NCBI RefSeq assembly: GCF_018417475.1
Contig: NZ_CP054856.1
Coordinates: forward strand, 248,001-312,000
Origin: Novosphingobium decolorationis
GTDB lineage: Bacteria > Pseudomonadota > Alphaproteobacteria > Sphingomonadales > Sphingomonadaceae
DNA: 64,000 bases
Direction: 5' to 3'
The position numbers and the translations under genes were made by a program. The notes beneath the pieces are model-generated. The model did not search any database. It was given only the letters and a program-made list of their open reading frames with translations, and was not told where the DNA came from. Position 1 is the stretch's first letter; every line of letters starts with the position of its first letter. Positions 57,089 to 64,000 of this stretch are shown here, piece by piece.

Positions 57089-57928
57089 ATGAGTCCCGCG
57101 ATGGAACATTCTTTAGATCCCGGCCTCTATATAGTGGCAACCCCGATTGGCAACCTTGGCGATATCACGATGCGTGCTGTCGACGTGCTGCGGGGCGTGG
57201 AGGCGGTTGCGTGCGAGGATACGCGCGTGACGGGCAAGTTGATGCACCACCTGGGCTTCAAGACCCGGCTCATCCGCTACGACGATCACGCGGGTGAGGG
57301 CGACCGCGAACGGTTGCTCGCGCTGATGGCCGAGCACCCCGTGGCGCTTGTCAGCGATGCAGGAACCCCGCTCATTTCCGATCCCGGCTATCGTCTCGTT
57401 CGCGAGGCGCGTGAGCGCGGCATCGCGGTAACGAGCCTTCCGGGGCCGAGTGCGGCGGTGGTCGGAATGACGCTGTCCGGCCTGCCGAACGACCGCTTTC
57501 TGTTCGCAGGATTCCTGCCCAACAAGGCCAAGGCGCGCGAGGATGTGCTGGCCGAGCTGGGCGCGGTCCGCGCGACGCTCATCTTCTATGAAACGGCACC
57601 GCGCCTTGATGCGGCGCTGACGGCGATTGCGACACACCTGCCCGGACGCGAAGTTTCGGTCGCGCGCGAATTGACCAAGAAGTTCGAGGAATGCCGGACC
57701 GGTCGGCCAGAAGACATCGCCGCGCACTATGCGGCCCATCCTCCCAAGGGTGAGATCGTGCTGATGATCGCACCGCCTTCCGACGCGCCGGACGAGGCGC
57801 TCGACGTCGATGCGCTGCTACGCTCCGAGCTTGAGGTGTCGAAGGCCTCGCAGGCCGCCGCCAAGGTGGCCAAGGCGACCGGACTGGATCGCAAGACGCT
57901 CTACGCGCGGGCCCTGGAACTGCGGTGA
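57089..57928 (+). CDS. rsmI: 16S rRNA (cytidine(1402)-2'-O)-methyltransferase
   Basis: RsmI 2'-O-methylates C1402 in the decoding centre, together with RsmH. The 279-residue protein starts with the family signature GLYIVATPIGNLGDITMRA. Further landmarks are CEDTRVTGKLM, VALVSDAGTPLISDPGYRLV near 90 and SLPGPSAAVVGMTLSGLP near 118. Possible starts are ATG 57089 (chosen) and ATG 57104. The stop overlaps the yraN start by 4 bases (GTGA). The order PBP activator, rsmI, yraN is common in proteobacteria. Confidence 0.96.
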   Translation: MSPAMEHSLDPGLYIVATPIGNLGDITMRAVDVLRGVEAVACEDTRVTGKLMHHLGFKTRLIRYDDHAGEGDRERLLALMAEHPVALVSDAGTPLISDPGYRLVREARERGIAVTSLPGPSAAVVGMTLSGLPNDRFLFAGFLPNKAKAREDVLAELGAVRATLIFYETAPRLDAALTAIATHLPGREVSVARELTKKFEECRTGRPEDIAAHYAAHPPKGEIVLMIAPPSDAPDEALDVDALLRSELEVSKASQAAAKVAKATGLDRKTLYARALELR

Positions 57929-58287
57929 GCGCCCGCCGCGAGCAGGCGGAGCGCGATGGACGGCGCGGCGAAGCCTGGGCGGCCTGGTATCTGCGTCTGA
58001 AGGGATGGCGCGTGATCGCCCGCCGGGTGAAGACCCGGCGTGGGGAAATCGACCTGGTGGTGCGGCGCGGGCGGACCTTGTGCTTCGTCGAGGTCAAGTG
58101 GCGCCGGAACAGAGCCGATCTCGATCATGCGATTGACGCCTGGCGGCTGCGCCGGGTGGCCGATGCGGTGACCCTGGTGGCAAGTCGATACGAAAAGCCC
58201 GGCGACAGCGTGCGGATCGATGTCCTGTTGCTGTCGCCGGGATGCTGGCCGCGCGTGATCGAGAATGCCTGGATGCCGGGATCCTGA
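57925..58287 (+). CDS. yraN: YraN/UPF0102 family endonuclease-like protein
   Basis: The 120-residue protein has the restriction-endonuclease-like core of UPF0102: GEAWAAWYLRLKGWRVIARR near residue 15, GEIDLVVRRG near 41 and FVEVKWRRN near 54, where the acidic and lysine residues would form the metal site. Its biological role is unknown; a Holliday-junction or DNA-processing function has been suggested for relatives. The GTG start overlaps the rsmI stop, so it is coupled. It is convergent with the small His-rich gene. Confidence 0.93.
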   Translation: MSARREQAERDGRRGEAWAAWYLRLKGWRVIARRVKTRRGEIDLVVRRGRTLCFVEVKWRRNRADLDHAIDAWRLRRVADAVTLVASRYEKPGDSVRIDVLLLSPGCWPRVIENAWMPGS

Positions 58288-58322
58288 AGGCAGCGGTCAC
58301 GCGGGCTGGCGGGGGGCTCGTG

Positions 58323-58532
58323 TCAGAAGTGGGGCTTGGGCTCTTCGTGATGCTCGCCCTTTTCGCCTTCGTGATGACCTTCCTCGTGGTGGTCGCCCTT
58401 GTCGGCTTCCTCGTGGTGGCCCTCGTCCTTGTGGCCTTCTTCATGATGGTCGGGCTCGGCGGCCACGGCGAGAGGCGCAAGGCCCGAAACCGCGAAAAGG
58501 CTGGCGAGAAGGGTCAGGGTGGTCTTGTTCAT
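58323..58532 (-). CDS. small exported His/Glu-rich protein
   Basis: This encodes 69 residues: a signal peptide (KTTLTLLASLFAVSGLAPLA, cleavage after VAA near 24) and a mature peptide of about 45 residues made almost only of His, Glu, Gly, Lys and Asp in HHEEGH-type repeats. About a third of the mature residues are histidine. It should bind divalent metal (zinc, nickel or copper) in the periplasm, as a buffer or chaperone. CGGAG lies 5 bases before ATG 58532. The antisense strand reads as a hydrophobic frame, an effect of the repeat. No family is recognised. Confidence 0.75.
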   Translation of the reverse strand: MNKTTLTLLASLFAVSGLAPLAVAAEPDHHEEGHKDEGHHEEADKGDHHEEGHHEGEKGEHHEEPKPHF

Positions 58533-58641
58533 GTGCTCCGAAACTCCCAAGAAGTCTGTTGCTTCGCAGCGATAACTACTCGCGTTGCCCCATGATTCGC
58601 TTTAAGCGGCCTCCCGGTAGGAACCCTCAGGACTCGATACT

Positions 58642-59628
58642 ATGACCTTGCGCATTGCCGTACAGATGGACCCGATCGAAAGCGTCAACATCGCGGGCGA
58701 TTCCTCGTTCGCACTGATGTTGAGCGCGCAGGCGCGCGGGCACGAGTTGTTCCACTATGACGTGCGTACGCTCGCTTACGATACCAATGAGGGCGCGGCC
58801 GGAAAGCTCACCTGCTGGGGGGCGCCGATCACTGTGCAGCGTGTGGAGGGAGCCCACTATGTGCGCGGCGAATACCGCCTGATCGACCTCGTCAAGGACA
58901 TCGACGTGGTGCTGATGCGCCAGGACCCGCCCTTTGACCTGGGCTACATCACCGCCACGCACCTGCTCGAACGGCTCGAGGGCCAGACCCTCGTCGTCAA
59001 TGATCCGGCTTCGGTGCGCAACGCGCCGGAAAAGGTCTTCGTACTCGACTATGCGCGCTTCATGCCGCCGACCTTCATCGCGCGCCGGATCGAGGACGTG
59101 AAGCGCTTCCAGGCGCAGATGGTCGACAAGGGTCTTCCTGGCGATCTCGTCGTCAAACCGCTGCACGGTAATGGTGGCAAGGCGATCTTCCGCGTGCCCG
59201 AAGACGGCAGCAACCTTGGCGCGCTGGTCGAGATGTTCCAGAACGCCTGGGTCGAGCCGTTCATGGTCCAGCCTTTCCTTCCCGGCGTCGCCGAGGGCGA
59301 CAAGCGCATCGTGCTGGTTGATGGTGAGGTTGCGGGCGCGATCAACCGCAAGCCGGGCGAGGGCGAGTTCCGCTCCAACCTGGCTGTCGGCGGTTCGGCG
59401 GAAGCCTGCACGCTCAGCGCGACCGAGGAAGAGATCTGCGCGGCGATGGGGCCGGAACTCAAGGCGCGCGGCCTCGTTTTCGTGGGCATCGACGTGATCG
59501 GGGGCAAGTGGCTCACCGAGATCAATGTGACATCGCCTACGGGCATCGTGGCCATCGACAAGTTCAACGGCACCGACACCGGCGCCCGGATCTGGGATGC
59601 CATCGAAGCCCGCCACGCGGCGATGTAA
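58642..59628 (+). CDS. gshB: glutathione synthetase
   Basis: GshB ligates glycine to gamma-glutamylcysteine, the last step of glutathione synthesis. The 328-residue ATP-grasp enzyme has the N-terminal substrate domain (VLMRQDPPFDLGYITATHLL near 92), the ATP loop VVKPLHGNGGKAIFRV near 170, QPFLPGVAEGDKRIVLVDGE near 211 and the C-terminal INVTSPTGIVAIDKFNG near 293. It starts at ATG 58642 in the gap shared with the divergent His-rich gene and is followed by the DedA gene after 52 bases. Confidence 0.97.
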   Translation: MTLRIAVQMDPIESVNIAGDSSFALMLSAQARGHELFHYDVRTLAYDTNEGAAGKLTCWGAPITVQRVEGAHYVRGEYRLIDLVKDIDVVLMRQDPPFDLGYITATHLLERLEGQTLVVNDPASVRNAPEKVFVLDYARFMPPTFIARRIEDVKRFQAQMVDKGLPGDLVVKPLHGNGGKAIFRVPEDGSNLGALVEMFQNAWVEPFMVQPFLPGVAEGDKRIVLVDGEVAGAINRKPGEGEFRSNLAVGGSAEACTLSATEEEICAAMGPELKARGLVFVGIDVIGGKWLTEINVTSPTGIVAIDKFNGTDTGARIWDAIEARHAAM

Positions 59629-59680
59629 ACCCGCTTCGTGAACCCGCTTCTCGGGGGAGGGGCAGGACGGAGACCGCTTC

Positions 59681-60283
59681 GTGAGCGACCTCATCTACGA
59701 CGTCATCCGTGAGGGTGGCTATTTCGGCGTCTTCGTGTTGATGGCGCTGGAGAATATCTTCCCGCCTATCCCTTCCGAGCTGATCATGGGGCTTGGCGGC
59801 CTTGCCGTTGCGCGCGAGGACATGAGCTTCCTGCCCCTGCTCTGCTGGGCGACGGCAGGGGCAACCTTGGGCAACTACGTCCTCTTTCTGGGGGCGCACC
59901 GCATGGGCTATGAGCGGCTTCACCCGTTCATCGACCGCTGGGGCCGCTGGTTGACGCTGGACTGGAACGATATCGAGCGCTCGAGCCGGTTTCTCAAGCG
60001 GCATGGGCACTGGGTCGTGCTCGGACTGCGGCTCCTGCCCATGTTCCGCACCGTCGTCTCGATCCCGGCGGGCCTTGCGCACATGGGTCACGTCCGCTTC
60101 CTGGCCTTTACCGCCATTGGTACCGGAGCCTGGAACGTGGTCCTCATCATCGGGGGGGGCTGGCTTGGCCGCACGCTCCAGCACGCCGAAGACTGGCTGA
60201 GCGGGAGCGCGCTCGCGCTCATCGCAGTGGCGCTGGTGTGGTACGTCTGGCGGATCGTTACCTGGCGGCGAGGGCGCTCCTAG
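59681..60283 (+). CDS. DedA family membrane protein
   Basis: The 200-residue DedA protein has about five membrane segments and the family motifs FPPIPSELIMGLGGLAV near residue 26, GATLGNYVLFLGAHRMGY near 65 and the arginine-rich LGLRLLPMFRTVVSIPAGLA near 112. Related DedA proteins act as scramblases or flippases for undecaprenyl-phosphate or phospholipids. A GTG start at 59681 follows GGAGA. A G8 run at 60152-60159 lies near the C-terminal helix. The gene is convergent with xerC, overlapping its stop by 4 bases. Confidence 0.93.
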   Translation: MSDLIYDVIREGGYFGVFVLMALENIFPPIPSELIMGLGGLAVAREDMSFLPLLCWATAGATLGNYVLFLGAHRMGYERLHPFIDRWGRWLTLDWNDIERSSRFLKRHGHWVVLGLRLLPMFRTVVSIPAGLAHMGHVRFLAFTAIGTGAWNVVLIIGGGWLGRTLQHAEDWLSGSALALIAVALVWYVWRIVTWRRGRS

Positions 60284-61194
60284 CTCTCGTTCTCACGCGG
60301 GTGGGCGTTGCGGTAAACGTCCAGCAAGGTGGCGGCATCGACCTGTGTGTAGATCTGCGTCGAGCCAAGCGAGGCGTGGCCCAGCAATTCCTGCAGCGAG
60401 CGCAGGTCCGCGCCTGCACCCAGCAGATGCGTGGCAAAGCTGTGGCGCAGGGCGTGGGGCGTGGCCGTCTGCGGTAGACCCAGGACCGTGCGCGCACGCG
60501 CCATCGCCTTTTGCACCATGCCCTGCGAAAGCGCTCCGCCCTTCGCGCCGCGAAACAGCGCGGTATCGGCTGAAATCGGCCAGGGACATCTGGCAAGATA
60601 GTCCTCGATGGCCGCGCGCACGATGGGAAGGATGGGTACGACGCGCTCCTTGTTGCCCTTGCCGAGCACGACAAGGCGGTCGCCGAGCGGCATCACGGAA
60701 CCTGTCAGCGACAGCGCTTCGGAGATGCGCAGGCCCGAGCCATAGAGCAGGACGAGAACCGCGCGGTCGCGCGCGCCGATCCAGTCGTCCGAAGCCAGTT
60801 CATCGGCCATGGCGGCAAGGCTCACCGCCTCGTCGGGCGTGACCGGGCGGGGGATGCCTTTCTTCACGCGCGGGCCGCGTACCCGGGGCGGGGCGGCCAT
60901 GGCGTCACCTGCCTGCTGACGCGCGAAAGTCAGGAAAGCCTTGAGCGCGGAAAGTTCGCGCGCGGCCGAGGCGTTGCCGATGCCCCCGGCGCGGCGCGCG
61001 GCAAGATGACGGCGCAGGTCCTCGCTGGTGCACCGGGCAAGCTCGGCCCAGGTCACGCCTGCGGTAATGTCCTTGCCCAGAAAATCGAGGAGCCGCGCAG
61101 CAGTCGCGAGATAGGCGCGGGTCGTGTGGGGGCTGCGGCGACGGGCCTGGACGAGGTGGTTTCCCCAGGCCTCAAGCACATCGGCGCGGGTCAC
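60280..61194 (-). CDS. xerC: tyrosine recombinase XerC
   Basis: XerC with XerD resolves chromosome dimers at dif. The 304-residue protein has the N-terminal SAM-like DNA-binding domain (HLVQARRRSPHTTRAYLATA near 12) and the catalytic domain with the conserved residues in GSGLRISEALSL (first Arg, near 155), HALRHSFATHLLGAGADLR (His/Arg, near 246) and GHASLGSTQIYTQV (His and nucleophile Tyr, near 269-282). The GTG start at 61194 overlaps the hemW stop in a GTGA arrangement. XerC rather than XerD is inferred from context. Confidence 0.9.
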   Translation of the reverse strand: MTRADVLEAWGNHLVQARRRSPHTTRAYLATAARLLDFLGKDITAGVTWAELARCTSEDLRRHLAARRAGGIGNASAARELSALKAFLTFARQQAGDAMAAPPRVRGPRVKKGIPRPVTPDEAVSLAAMADELASDDWIGARDRAVLVLLYGSGLRISEALSLTGSVMPLGDRLVVLGKGNKERVVPILPIVRAAIEDYLARCPWPISADTALFRGAKGGALSQGMVQKAMARARTVLGLPQTATPHALRHSFATHLLGAGADLRSLQELLGHASLGSTQIYTQVDAATLLDVYRNAHPRENES

Positions 61195-62342
61195 ACCGCC
61201 ACCAGGTCTTCGGGAACGATCTCGGCGAGGAGCCCGTCGAGGAGTGGCATGCCCGCCTCTGTCACGCCCATCCGGCTGCCGTCCTGCCACACGAGCCCCT
61301 GCCGTTCGTAGAACGTGGCCTTGTCGGCATGGCACAAGGCGCTGGCCGGAAGGCCGAAACGCTGGGCGAGATGGGCAAGGTCGATCCCTTCGCGCAGGCG
61401 CAGGCCCATCAACATGGCTTCGGAGGCCTGTTCGGGCACCGCAAGTGCGCGCTCCTCGACGATGCCATGGTCGGAGCTAGCAAAGGCGTTGAGCCAGTTT
61501 TCCGGCTTGCGGTGGCGGACCGTCGCGGCGTTCGCGCGCCGGCCGTGCGCGCCGGGGCCGATCCCGCAATAATCCTCATACCGCCAATAGGTGAGGTTGT
61601 GGCGACTTTCCTCGCCCGGGCGGGCGTGGTTGCTGATCTCGTAAGCGGGAAGGCCTGCCGCTGCCGTACGCTCCCGCGTAAGGGCGAACATGTCGGCGCA
61701 GGCGTCTTCGTCCAGCGGCGTGAAATCGCCCTTGCGGACCATCGTCTCGAACTTCGTGCCCGGCTCGATGGTGAGCTGGTAGAGCGAGAGGTGCCCGGTG
61801 CCAAAGCCAAGCGCACGTGCCAACTCAGCGTCCCACTGCTCTAGGGACTGGCCGGGGCGCGCGTAGATCAGGTCGAAGCTCACCCGGGCAAACTGGGCCT
61901 GCGCGACTTCGAGCGCCTTCAAGCCCTCCGAGACATCGTGGAGGCGCCCCAGGAAGCGCAACGTTTCGTTGTCGAGCGCCTGGAGGCCGAGCGACACACG
62001 GTTGATCCCGCAACTGGCAAGCGCGGCGTAGTTCGCCGCCTCGATCGAGGAGGGGTTGCCCTCCAGCGTGATCTCGATGTCCGGGGCAAAGCCCCAGAGA
62101 TCCTGCGCCTCGCGCAGCAGCCGCTCGACAAGGGCAGGGGGCATCAGCGAGGGCGTGCCGCCGCCAAAGAATATGGAATGAAGCGGCTCGCGACCGGCAA
62201 GGGCATGTTCGTGGCGCATGTCGGCCAGCATCGCGGCTTCCATCGCGTCATTGTCCACGCGGTCGCGGACATGGCTGTTGAAGTCGCAATAAGGGCACTT
62301 TGCGAGGCAGAACGGCCAGTGGATGTAGAGTGCGCGCGCCAT
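61191..62342 (-). CDS. hemW: radical SAM heme chaperone HemW
   Basis: HemW binds heme and an iron-sulfur cluster and delivers heme to target proteins; it was formerly misannotated as oxygen-independent coproporphyrinogen III oxidase. The 383-residue protein has the radical SAM motif [15 protein letters not shown] at 11-25, [12 protein letters not shown] near 56, an adenosyl region [20 protein letters not shown] near 97 and a C-terminal domain with [12 protein letters not shown]. It lies between rdgB (12 bases) and xerC (4-base overlap) in a leftward unit. Confidence 0.95.
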   Translation of the reverse strand: MARALYIHWPFCLAKCPYCDFNSHVRDRVDNDAMEAAMLADMRHEHALAGREPLHSIFFGGGTPSLMPPALVERLLREAQDLWGFAPDIEITLEGNPSSIEAANYAALASCGINRVSLGLQALDNETLRFLGRLHDVSEGLKALEVAQAQFARVSFDLIYARPGQSLEQWDAELARALGFGTGHLSLYQLTIEPGTKFETMVRKGDFTPLDEDACADMFALTRERTAAAGLPAYEISNHARPGEESRHNLTYWRYEDYCGIGPGAHGRRANAATVRHRKPENWLNAFASSDHGIVEERALAVPEQASEAMLMGLRLREGIDLAHLAQRFGLPASALCHADKATFYERQGLVWQDGSRMGVTEAGMPLLDGLLAEIVPEDLVAV

Positions 62343-62354
62343 GATCGGCCCAGC

Positions 62355-62984
62355 TTAGCTGCCGAACTGCTCCGCGACCAGCTTGGCAAAGGCATCGGCG
62401 CGGTGGCTCATCGCCTGCTTGTCGGCCGGTTCCATCTCGGCGAAGGTCACGGTCTTGCCCTCGGGCACGAACACCGGGTCATAGCCGAAGCCGACACGGC
62501 CGCGCGGAGGCCAGGAGAAGGTGCCATTGACGCGGCCTTCGTAGACCACTTCCTCGCCATCGGGCCAGGCAATCGCGAGCGTGCAGGAGAACCAGCAGGA
62601 GCGGTCGGCATCGGGGCCCTTTTCGGCGAGCAGGCCCTCGACCTTACCCATCGCCATGAACCAGTCGCGCCCCGGTTCGCCTTCAAACCACTGCCGCTCG
62701 GCCCAGTCCGCGGTGTAGACGCCGGGACGTCCATCGAGCGCGGTGACCGAGAGGCCGCTGTCATCCGAAAGTGCCGGAAGCTGCGCGGCCTTGGCCGCCG
62801 CGTGCGCCTTGATGAGCGCGTTCTCGGCAAAGGTCGTGCCGGTCTCTTCCGGCTCGGGCAGGCCAAGCTGGCCCGCCGAGACGCATTCAAGGCCATAGGG
62901 CGCGAGGAGGGCGCCGATTTCCTTCAGCTTGCCCGCATTGTGCGTGGCAATGACGAGCTTTCCGCCCTGGAGCTTGCGGGTCAT
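62355..62984 (-). CDS. rdgB: XTP/dITP diphosphatase (RdgB/HAM1)
   Basis: RdgB clears deaminated purine nucleoside triphosphates. The 209-residue protein has the HAM1 signature opening [18 protein letters not shown] at about 10-27, the metal site [20 protein letters not shown] near 47, the catalytic [20 protein letters not shown] near 73 and the C-terminal [15 protein letters not shown] and [10 protein letters not shown]. It follows rph by 24 bases and precedes hemW by 12. Confidence 0.97.
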   Translation of the reverse strand: MTRKLQGGKLVIATHNAGKLKEIGALLAPYGLECVSAGQLGLPEPEETGTTFAENALIKAHAAAKAAQLPALSDDSGLSVTALDGRPGVYTADWAERQWFEGEPGRDWFMAMGKVEGLLAEKGPDADRSCWFSCTLAIAWPDGEEVVYEGRVNGTFSWPPRGRVGFGYDPVFVPEGKTVTFAEMEPADKQAMSHRADAFAKLVAEQFGS

Positions 62985-63008
62985 GGGATCCCTCCTCGTG
63001 CCTCTAGT

Positions 63009-63725
63009 TTACTTGCCGACGGCCTTGGCCTGTGCGGCGAAGATCTGGTCGCAGCCGATCTTGGCGAGGCGCAGCAGGCGCAGGAGGCCTTCCTCGTCAT
63101 ACGTCGCGCCTTCGGCGGTGGCCTGGACTTCGGCGATCTTGCCACCTTCGATCAGGACGAAGTTGGCATCGGCATCGGCCGAGCTGTCCTCGATGTAGTC
63201 CAGATCCAGCACCGGGGTGCCCTCGCAGATGCCGCAGGAAATAGCGGCGACACGGCCCTCGATGGGATCTTCCTTGATCTTGCCTTCGGCCATCAGCTTG
63301 TCGACGGCAAGGCGCAGCGCCACCCAGGCACCCGAGATCGAGGCGGTGCGGGTGCCGCCGTCGGCCTGGAGCACGTCGCAGTCGAGCACAATCTGACGCT
63401 CACCCAGCTTCTTCATGTCGACGACGGCGCGCAAGGAGCGGCCGATCAGGCGCTGGATTTCCTGCGTGCGGCCCGACTGCTTGCCCTTGGCGGCTTCGCG
63501 GCTGCCACGGGTGTGCGTGGCGCGCGGCAGCATCGAATATTCGCCCGTGACCCAGCCTTCACCCTTGCCGCGCAGGAACGGCGGGACCTTTTCCTCGACC
63601 GAAGCGGTGACCAGCACGCGGGTGTCGCCGAAGGAAATCAGCACGGAGCCCTCGGCGTGCTTGGTGAAACCGGTCTGGATGTCGATGGTGCGCATCTCGT
63701 CGGATGCACGGCCGGAAGGACGCAT
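63009..63725 (-). CDS. rph: ribonuclease PH
   Basis: RNase PH trims tRNA 3' ends phosphorolytically. The 238-residue protein has [19 protein letters not shown] at the N-terminus, [20 protein letters not shown] near 43, the signature [20 protein letters not shown] near 96 with [18 protein letters not shown], and [20 protein letters not shown] near 156. It is the first gene of the rph-rdgB-hemW-xerC unit, divergent from hrcA with an 84-base promoter gap. Confidence 0.98.
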   Translation of the reverse strand: MRPSGRASDEMRTIDIQTGFTKHAEGSVLISFGDTRVLVTASVEEKVPPFLRGKGEGWVTGEYSMLPRATHTRGSREAAKGKQSGRTQEIQRLIGRSLRAVVDMKKLGERQIVLDCDVLQADGGTRTASISGAWVALRLAVDKLMAEGKIKEDPIEGRVAAISCGICEGTPVLDLDYIEDSSADADANFVLIEGGKIAEVQATAEGATYDEEGLLRLLRLAKIGCDQIFAAQAKAVGK

Positions 63726-63809
63726 GGATTTGCCTTTCTCTATTTTCGAGCCGCCCCTACGCGCATTGGGCTTGAGGCTGCAAGAGCAGAGGCTAAATTG
63801 TCACGCATC

Positions 63810-64000
63810 ATGCCCACACCGCCCATCACCGAACTGACCACCCGCGCCCGCGAGATCTTCCGCCTTGTCGTGGAGGGCTATCTCGATACCGGAACCCCGG
63901 TCGGCTCCAAGGCGCTGGCCGGGGCCGGGGGCGTCAATCTCTCGCCCGCCTCGATCCGCTCGGTCCTTGCAGACCTTGAATCACTGGGCCTTCTGGCCGC
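63810..64000 (+). CDS. hrcA: heat-inducible transcriptional repressor HrcA (5' part, runs off the window)
   Basis: Only the first 63 residues are visible. They form the HrcA winged-helix DNA-binding domain: [20 protein letters not shown] near residue 14, then [19 protein letters not shown] near 44. HrcA represses chaperone genes through CIRCE operators, and no CIRCE element is seen in this gap. It is divergent from rph, as in many alphaproteobacteria. A TTG at 63798 is an alternative start; AGAGG at 63787-63791 is nearer to that one. Confidence 0.9.
   Translation, partial: MPTPPITELTTRAREIFRLVVEGYLDTGTPVGSKALAGAGGVNLSPASIRSVLADLESLGLLA

Noticed and set aside
58242..58595. A hydrophobic plus-strand frame that looks like a membrane protein
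   Set aside because: Antisense of His and Glu codons reads as Val, Met, Phe and Leu, so the hydrophobicity is a by-product of the His-rich repeat. The minus-strand gene has a signal peptide and ribosome site.

Overview
The window is 64 kb of GC-rich chromosome from an alphaproteobacterium, most likely of the order Sphingomonadales (Novosphingobium-like). The evidence is the gene content and order (mreB-mreC-mreD-mrdA-rodA; parE, then a PBP activator, rsmI, yraN and gshB; xerC-hemW-rdgB-rph-hrcA), the dense packing with 1-4 bp start/stop overlaps, a RibB protein fused to a degenerate RibA domain, MutL with the C-terminal endonuclease motifs, and a PEP-CTERM sorting protein. The genus is an inference. 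I see no insertion sequence, prophage, CRISPR array or rRNA.

Layout. 0-2.5 kb: enolase, a convergent MarR-like regulator and a 54-residue unknown ORF. 2.7-5.6 kb: riboflavin genes (ribH and an HTH-RibB-RibX fusion with a 12-bp inverted repeat in its leader) and a YihY-type membrane protein. 5.7-12.9 kb: tamA-tamB, a small lipoprotein and a PilZ protein; tamA carries an 11-unit GC dinucleotide tract in its coding region. 12.9-13.3 kb: three tandem tRNA-Lys(CTT) genes. 13.4-19.2 kb: the rod-shape and cell-wall elongation operon. 19.4-24.6 kb: mutL, a lipoprotein, a glutaredoxin-MauE fusion with a DUF1206 protein, and ychF. 24.7-26.9 kb: a PrsT-like TPR lipoprotein facing a PEP-CTERM protein gene that has a textbook sigma-54 promoter and two upstream palindromes. 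26.9-30.2 kb: pth, rplY and two tandem TraB/GumN proteins. 30.4-38.6 kb: glyQS, ppdK, a methyltransferase, comF and hisI. 38.6-43.9 kb: a leftward run of dienelactone hydrolase, cysK, an MFS exporter and a His-rich, ZnuD-like TonB receptor with a palindromic operator candidate. 43.9-47.5 kb: PilZ, tyrS, a DOMON-like protein and a NamZ-type exo-muramidase. 47.5-51.8 kb: an extradiol dioxygenase and the run moxR, GFA, DUF817, VWA. 51.9-55.8 kb: a NYN/OST-HTH protein, a doubly anchored lipoprotein and parE. 55.9-64 kb: a PBP-activator-like lipoprotein, rsmI, yraN, a His/Glu-rich exported peptide, gshB, a DedA protein, xerC, hemW, rdgB, rph and the 5' end of hrcA.

Taken together this is mostly core chromosome: envelope growth and outer-membrane assembly, translation, central carbon metabolism, DNA repair and topology. 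The most distinctive accessory signal is the sigma-54-driven PEP-CTERM gene beside a PrsT-like lipoprotein. It suggests an exosortase/PEP-CTERM regulon whose sortase and PrsK/PrsR regulators would lie elsewhere in the genome. Other points worth following up are the HTH-RibB-RibX fusion with its palindromic leader, the slippage-prone tract in tamA, the MoxR/VWA pair split by two unrelated genes, and two intergenic regions with strong RNA-like structure.
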